Of a stretch of DNA of 8,958 nt, positions 4,980 through 8,958 are shown one piece after another. The notes under the pieces are model-generated. The model made no database searches, was not told where the DNA came from, and saw only the letters and a list, made by a program, of their open reading frames with translations. The DNA is from Syntrophaceae bacterium CG2_30_49_12 (lineage in GTDB: Bacteria; Desulfobacterota; Syntrophia; Syntrophales; CG2-30-49-12). The position numbers and the translations under genes are program-made. The stretch's first letter is position 1; each line of letters opens with the position of its first letter. The DNA is taken from positions 1-8,958 of the forward strand of contig MNZP01000211.1 in NCBI GenBank assembly GCA_001873675.1. Reading direction: 5' to 3'.

Positions 4980-7382
4980 CTAACGAAGACCTAAATTCTT
5001 CGTACTAAGGAACTTCATAAGGGAGTCTCTGAACTCGATTATATCTTCACTTCCAAGGGTGCGCTCATTGGAACCGATCCAATATCGGAATGTATAACTG
5101 ATTTTACCCGAAGGAAGGCCCTTGCCAGCATAATGCGTCAAAAATTCTCTCCGTTTAACTAAGGTATGTTCGAAATCATCTAAAGCACTCAAGAGTTCTC
5201 CATAACTTCTATCAGCAACCCAGAGAATCGAGAAATCGTGCCACGAAAGAGGAAAGGAAGATATAGAGGTAAACTCAATTTCAGGATATATCCTTTTCGG
5301 CAAGACGGAATCCATATACAACTCGAACCAGATGATCTGACCGCGATCAACAACTTTATCCAATAAAGGCTGTTCAATGATTCCCAATGAGCCAATTTCC
5401 CTTCCGTTGATAAAAATTTTCCCCCAACATCCTGCCTGTTGCCAAGGTTGATTATCGTTGTCAATAGGTATGATATTTACATTTCTATTTTGGCATATAA
5501 AAACAGCTCCCTCAAGGGCTCCTTTAATTTCGAAGAAGTGTTCTGTCAAGTTTCGATCTTTTTGCGAAGAGAAGCTAATTCCAGCTAACCGACTCGCCTC
5601 AGCCTTTTCGGCTTTCTCATCGCCCCATTGTTCACCAAAGATTTTACCGATCTCAAAAAGCCTAAAATCCTCTTGGTATAATTTATTTATATCGATCAAT
5701 GCTAAAAGATTTGGTATCAGTGTCGTTCTGAGGATCTTGTTCTGTTGTGTACTTGGATTGGCAAGCTCCAATGCTCCCTCTGGTGGAATAAAACCGATTG
5801 TCTCCAGCCAGTTTGAATCAAACCACGCATAAGTGTGCACTTCGATAAAGCGTTTCGCGGAAGATAGAAATCTTCTTACCTTATGCTCTGTGCTAAGAGA
5901 TAAATTTTCTTTAGTTGGTTCTGTTGAAATTTCAGGTAACCGCATAGGTATATTGTCATATCCATATATTCTCAGAACCTCTTCTACAATATCTTCAGGG
6001 ATACTTATGTCACGTACACTTCGATAGGGTGGCACTTCCACATGTAACTCTCCGGACGTTAAAAAAAATGATTGAAACCCTAAACGCTTCAATATATTTG
6101 TTACCTTTTCATCGGGAAGTTGCGTTCCCGCGCGTTGACTCAAAAACTTTGGTGGAAGAGTTAACTGACGTGTTTCACCGGATGCCGAACCGGAAAATGA
6201 AAATCGGCTGGATGCTTTACTAAAATGTCCTGCTGCTTTTAATAGGTACAGGAAGCGTCCAACGCTTTCCCTCACAAAAAACGGGGGGAGGTTTTTCTCA
6301 AAACGCAAACTTGCATCAGAACGAAGATCCAACCGAATTGATGTATGGCGGATCAATGCTCCTCTGAAGTTAGCGGCTTCCAGAAGAAGTTTCTTGGTCT
6401 TTGTGTCCACTGCAGAATTGAAACCTCCCATTACACCAGCTACTGCTACCGGACAATCTCCTGACCAGATCATCAAGTCGCCGCGAAGCATCTTCCGTGT
6501 TTGCCCATCAAGGGTTTCAAAATTCTGCTCCCTATCCATCAAGCCTACACGAATATTACTGGAAAGCTTATCAGCATCGAATGCATGAAGGGGTTGGCCG
6601 ACTTCGAGCATTACGTAATTCGTCAAATCAACAAGAAGGGAGATGGATCGTTGGCCGATTGCATTCAGACGCCGCTGAATTTTCAATGGAGCAGGACTAT
6701 GCCTGGGGGCGAGCAGTTCGATACATCCGTAGGCGGGGCAGTCCTCGGGATCATCTATCGAAATAGGATAATACGGAAGATCATCAAACAGGCACAAGTC
6801 CACTTTTTCAATTGGTCTTAATTCTCGCCCCAAAATAGCAGCTACTTCCCTTGCTATCCCGTAGTGGCCCCAAAGGTCAGGTCTGTGAGTCAAGCTTTTG
6901 TTATCAATATCGAGAAGACAATCCTCTTTCGGCACATAGTTGGATAATAACGAACCATTATGAATATTATCGGGACATTCAAGAATAATTTCGTGAATAT
7001 CGTTCCAGCCTAATTCGCTGGATGAGCAAAGAACTCCCTCACTTTTATATCCCTCTATTTCTCTTTCCTCGACCAATCCATTCGAGATTTCTGAACCTGC
7101 GGGAGCAAAAACTGTTTTTAAGCCAACTCTGGCATTAGGAGCTGTACATATTGATTGGAAAGTTTTACCCCCACATTCAACCGTAACAAGGTTCTTAATG
7201 GGAGCTTCGGAAATAGTTACGCATTTAACTATTTCGCCAATTAATATTCCATCAACAAAATGGTTCAAATATTCAACACCCTCTATCTCCGCCATTGCCA
7301 TAGTAAGACGTTCGGCCAAGGTTTCCTGATCTATACCGGAGATGTCAACAAAATCTGATAACCACTCAAGCGATATTTTCAT
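4980..7382 (-). CDS. pheT: Phenylalanyl-tRNA synthetase beta subunit
   Basis: An 800-residue beta subunit of the alpha2-beta2 enzyme that charges tRNA-Phe. It binds tRNA and edits mischarged Tyr-tRNA-Phe. Domain order is standard. The EMAP-like tRNA-binding domain spans about 40-150, followed by LTHRPDLWGHYGIARE at 164-179. The B3/4 editing domain (about 210-385) contains VDLTNYVMLEVGQPLHAFD. The B5 domain (about 405-480) ends in EDIVEEVLRIYGYDNIP. A catalytic-like core without active-site motifs spans about 490-690, and a C-terminal FDX-ACB anticodon-binding domain about 705-800 (YAGKGLPSGKISYTFR, ERTLGSEDI). In the FDX-ACB domain the usual FP-x-x-RRD entry reads FPLSWHDFS (710-718), lacking the two arginines. 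The frame is intact and of normal length. Base composition is more AT-rich than icd and rlmN downstream. The gene starts 17 nt after pheS, with only a weak purine-rich ribosome binding site. Confidence 0.95.
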   Translation of the reverse strand: MKISLEWLSDFVDISGIDQETLAERLTMAMAEIEGVEYLNHFVDGILIGEIVKCVTISEAPIKNLVTVECGGKTFQSICTAPNARVGLKTVFAPAGSEISNGLVEEREIEGYKSEGVLCSSSELGWNDIHEIILECPDNIHNGSLLSNYVPKEDCLLDIDNKSLTHRPDLWGHYGIAREVAAILGRELRPIEKVDLCLFDDLPYYPISIDDPEDCPAYGCIELLAPRHSPAPLKIQRRLNAIGQRSISLLVDLTNYVMLEVGQPLHAFDADKLSSNIRVGLMDREQNFETLDGQTRKMLRGDLMIWSGDCPVAVAGVMGGFNSAVDTKTKKLLLEAANFRGALIRHTSIRLDLRSDASLRFEKNLPPFFVRESVGRFLYLLKAAGHFSKASSRFSFSGSASGETRQLTLPPKFLSQRAGTQLPDEKVTNILKRLGFQSFFLTSGELHVEVPPYRSVRDISIPEDIVEEVLRIYGYDNIPMRLPEISTEPTKENLSLSTEHKVRRFLSSAKRFIEVHTYAWFDSNWLETIGFIPPEGALELANPSTQQNKILRTTLIPNLLALIDINKLYQEDFRLFEIGKIFGEQWGDEKAEKAEASRLAGISFSSQKDRNLTEHFFEIKGALEGAVFICQNRNVNIIPIDNDNQPWQQAGCWGKIFINGREIGSLGIIEQPLLDKVVDRGQIIWFELYMDSVLPKRIYPEIEFTSISSFPLSWHDFSILWVADRSYGELLSALDDFEHTLVKRREFLTHYAGKGLPSGKISYTFRYWIGSNERTLGSEDIIEFRDSLMKFLSTKNLGLR

Positions 7383-7399
7383 TGTTCTTTTCTCTTTTC

Positions 7400-8431
7400 T
7401 TATACAGTTGCGATGAATTGAGAATTGAAACGGATGTCACCGCAGTTGAATAGACGAATTTCAGGAATGCTGAACTTCATCATTGCCAGCCTTGTTAGGC
7501 CGAGGCCAAACGCGAATCCAGTGTATTTTGAAGGATCGACACCCCCGTGTTTCAAAACCATGGGATGTACCATGCCGCAAGGTATCAATTCTATCCATCC
7601 TGTTCGGCATGTAAGGCATCCCTTTCCGCCGCATAGCAAGCACTGAATATCAAGTTCAAATCCAGGCTCTACAAACGGGAAGTAGCCTGGGCGGAGGCGA
7701 ATTTTGACATCATCTCGATGGAATACCTCGCTAAGCAGGGTTTTCATGACACCTATTAGATGGGCTACCGAAATATCGCGATCAACCATCAAGCCTTCGA
7801 GTTGGTAAAAAGTATTCTCATGTGATGCATCAACATTTTCGTATCGGAAACATCGTCCGGGAAAGATTACCCTGAGCGGTGCGCCAAATTTTTTAAGGGC
7901 AGGGACCTGATTAGAAGATGTATGCGTTCTTAGTACCATTCCATTTTTCAACCAATAGGTGTCCTGCATATCACGCGCAGGGTGATCGTTGGGGATATTT
8001 AATGCATCAAAATTGTTGAACTCGGAAACAACCTCCGGACCGGTCATAGCCGAAAAGCCCATGCCCTGGAATATCGCTTCCAATTCTATTTGAACAAGGT
8101 TGACAGGATGGATCGCACCGATCCTTGAATCCTTTCCAGGTAAACTCACATCGATTTTTCGGACTAACGTAACATTGTCCCCGACCAATTTTGCCTCTAC
8201 TTCGATCAGGGTTTCTTCGAAGTGTTTCTTTAACGTGTTAAATTCAATGCCAAATCGCTTCTTTTCCTTAGCGGACATCAACTGAAAGTCAAAACCGTCT
8301 TGTAAACGGCGAAAAACACCTTTTCTACCCATATATTTAACTTTGAGTTTTTCAATGTCGTCAATAGCTTTCGCCTCTAGCACCTCCTTGGCGAATGCTT
8401 CGCGTACCTCGTTGAAAGATATTGTTTCCAT
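7400..8431 (-). CDS. pheS: Phenylalanyl-tRNA synthetase alpha subunit
   Basis: A 343-residue catalytic subunit that activates phenylalanine with ATP and transfers it to tRNA-Phe. The N-terminal coiled-coil arm that contacts tRNA spans about 1-90. The class II core starts near HPVNLVQIELEAIFQGMGF. Motif 2 reads GRCFRYENVDASHENTFYQLEGL (split here as GRCFRYENVDASHEN and TFYQLEGL, 192-214). HTS is at 170-172. A four-cysteine loop C264-LL-C267-GGKG-C272-LT-C275 precedes GWIEL; a similar loop occurs in Bacillus-type PheS but not in E. coli. Motif 3 is GFAFGLGLTRLAMM (305-318), with Thr313 where Glu or Asp is usual; Arg314 is kept. The ATG at 8431 is preceded by TTAGGT 6 nt upstream and AAAGGAAG further up. 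It is the first gene of the apparent pheS-pheT-icd-rlmN operon, with a candidate promoter at 8523-8550. Confidence 0.95.
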   Translation of the reverse strand: METISFNEVREAFAKEVLEAKAIDDIEKLKVKYMGRKGVFRRLQDGFDFQLMSAKEKKRFGIEFNTLKKHFEETLIEVEAKLVGDNVTLVRKIDVSLPGKDSRIGAIHPVNLVQIELEAIFQGMGFSAMTGPEVVSEFNNFDALNIPNDHPARDMQDTYWLKNGMVLRTHTSSNQVPALKKFGAPLRVIFPGRCFRYENVDASHENTFYQLEGLMVDRDISVAHLIGVMKTLLSEVFHRDDVKIRLRPGYFPFVEPGFELDIQCLLCGGKGCLTCRTGWIELIPCGMVHPMVLKHGGVDPSKYTGFAFGLGLTRLAMMKFSIPEIRLFNCGDIRFNSQFIATV

Positions 8432-8522
8432 GTTTTTACCTAACTTCCTTTGAGATAATCTACGCTCGGAATCGCGGGCATAGAAGGTTTGATTCTTTCG
8501 TACTAAAGTTGATATTTTATTT

Positions 8523-8550
8523 ACATTACCATAAAAGCTATGAATATCAA
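8523..8550 (-). promoter_or_regulatory. Candidate promoter of the pheS operon
   Basis: Read leftward, TTGATA (8550-8545) and TAATGT (8528-8523) are 16 bases apart, in an AT-rich stretch ending about 90 bases before the pheS ATG. No other promoter-like pair stood out in the spacer. The match is moderate. The leader shows no T-box signature and no phenylalanine-rich leader peptide. Confidence 0.3.
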
Positions 8551-8568
8551 GACCAGAAAGATTACCAC

Positions 8569-8592
8569 TTCCGGGAACCGTGAACCCCGGAA
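8569..8592 (-). terminator. Hairpin after the DUF1847 gene, possible terminator
   Basis: TTCCGGG (8569-8575) and CCCGGAA (8586-8592) form a perfect 7-bp GC-rich stem around a 10-base loop, 16 bases past the stop of the leftward DUF1847 gene. The downstream strand (GTGGTAATCTTTC) is only mildly T-rich, so Rho-independent termination is uncertain. Confidence 0.4.
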
Positions 8593-8605
8593 CTTTGAAC
8601 CTGAA
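8574..8605. repeat. Degenerate heptamer tandem repeat (xxGAACx)
   Basis: Four consecutive 7-base units share GAAC at positions 3-6: GGAACCG, TGAACCC, CGGAACT, TTGAACC, then a partial TGAA. In the third unit the phase is kept (CG-GAAC-T). The run overlaps the hairpin at 8569-8592. Short heptamer tracts of this kind are seen between genes in several bacterial groups; no function is known to me. Confidence 0.55.
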
Positions 8606-8608
8606 TAG

Positions 8609-8958
8609 TTACGACTTTTCTTTTTTAGCCCGTAATCTTCTATAATAAGGAGACTCAGATAAGTACAGGGCAGCTAAAGGATTATGCCCTGTAACTCTGT
8701 CTTTTACCGCCAGCACAGTTATGGGGACATGACAATATTTGATAAACAAAGTGTCGTGTCCAACACAGAGTCCTAACATAATGGCTAAATCAACTGTCTC
8801 AGCATTGAGAATCTCTGCTTGAAAAACAGGATTGCACATGGATTCCCAATTTACGGATCCTCTTATCTTTTGTTCCGGTTTTATGCCAATCCTTTCTTTA
8901 GCCGTGGCTCCTGCCTTACAACAAACAGACACAACCTGAAATCCTTTATTTTCTAAAA
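8609..8958 (-). CDS. DUF1847 family protein (C-terminal 115 residues, partial)
   Basis: The reading frame is open to the right edge, so the gene starts beyond base 8958. The GTG at 8932 is internal, because the codons before it (LENKGFQV) fit the family. Recognisable blocks, as I recall the DUF1847 family, are VVSVCCKAG, a KIRxxxxWESMCNP segment followed by QAEILN, GLCVGHDTLFIKY, and PITVLAVKDRVTGHNPLAAL, ending in a YYRRLRAKKEKS tail. The family has conserved cysteines suggesting metal or cluster binding; the visible ones include the CC pair, the C of MCNP and the C of GLCVGHD. It occurs mostly in anaerobic bacteria and its function is unknown. The expected cysteine-rich N-terminus is outside the window. 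It points the same way as pheS, 177 nt upstream, but the hairpin between them suggests separate transcription. Confidence 0.85.
   Translation of the reverse strand, partial: LENKGFQVVSVCCKAGATAKERIGIKPEQKIRGSVNWESMCNPVFQAEILNAETVDLAIMLGLCVGHDTLFIKYCHVPITVLAVKDRVTGHNPLAALYLSESPYYRRLRAKKEKS

Noticed and set aside
4406..5008. 200-residue plus-strand frame opposite icd and the pheT end
   Set aside because: It is antisense to a clear isocitrate dehydrogenase and has no family features; it looks like a shadow of biased codons.
4985..5010. Similarity between TTCTTCGTACTAAGGAACTT at the pheT end and a like string near 8493-8512
   Set aside because: The shared core is only about 10 bases (TCGTACTAA), one copy lies in coding sequence, and no duplication boundaries are visible.
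8432..8490. Short leader frame MPAIPSVDYLKGS before pheS as an attenuation peptide
   Set aside because: It has no phenylalanine codons and no convincing ribosome binding site, and no competing terminator hairpin follows it.
8432..8608. T-box riboswitch controlling pheS
   Set aside because: The conserved T-box sequence and a terminator/antiterminator pair are absent from the leader.
1..8958. CRISPR array, toxin-antitoxin, prophage or defence system
   Set aside because: No regularly spaced direct repeats were seen, and no small paired genes or phage proteins. Every sizeable stretch is explained by the genes listed.

Overview
The window is chromosomal, mostly housekeeping DNA from a Gram-negative bacterium. 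Gene content fits best with a delta-proteobacterial / Desulfobacterota lineage (Syntrophia-like). The pointers are an AlgC-type phosphomannomutase/phosphoglucomutase, a eukaryote-type (type II) isocitrate dehydrogenase, a DUF1847 protein common in anaerobes, and mixed GC content of roughly 40-55%. This placement is an inference from families and composition, not from a marker search.

Left edge (1-375). The 5' end of a leftward transposase gene, probably IS701-like, runs off the window and has its own strong Shine-Dalgarno sequence. After a promoter-rich spacer comes a complete tRNA gene with anticodon CAT (elongator Met is most likely) that encodes its own CCA.

Rightward block (394-2647). 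A divergent Nudix hydrolase gene starts only 18 nt after the tRNA CCA end, and its 3' end overlaps the start of an algC-like gene by 29 nt. The tRNA and the two genes may share one transcript. A small inverted repeat at 2651-2677 lies between this block and the converging leftward block.

Leftward block (8431 down to 2713). The order of transcription is pheS - pheT - icd - rlmN. Spacings are 17 nt, 28 nt and an 8-nt overlap, so this looks like one operon. It combines the two subunits of phenylalanyl-tRNA synthetase, NADP-dependent isocitrate dehydrogenase, and the radical-SAM enzyme that methylates 23S rRNA A2503 (and certain tRNAs). Three of the four genes therefore serve translation. The pheST half is visibly more AT-rich than icd-rlmN and carries some unusual residues, so the operon may be a mosaic.

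Right edge (8432-8958). A 177-base spacer holds a candidate pheS promoter and, next to the DUF1847 stop codon, a degenerate heptamer tandem repeat that folds into a hairpin. The C-terminal 115 residues of a leftward DUF1847 gene close the window.

I found no CRISPR array, toxin-antitoxin pair, phage gene or clear new defence system. The most notable points are the insertion-bearing Nudix protein attached to a tRNA gene, the composition step inside the operon, and the heptamer-repeat hairpin.
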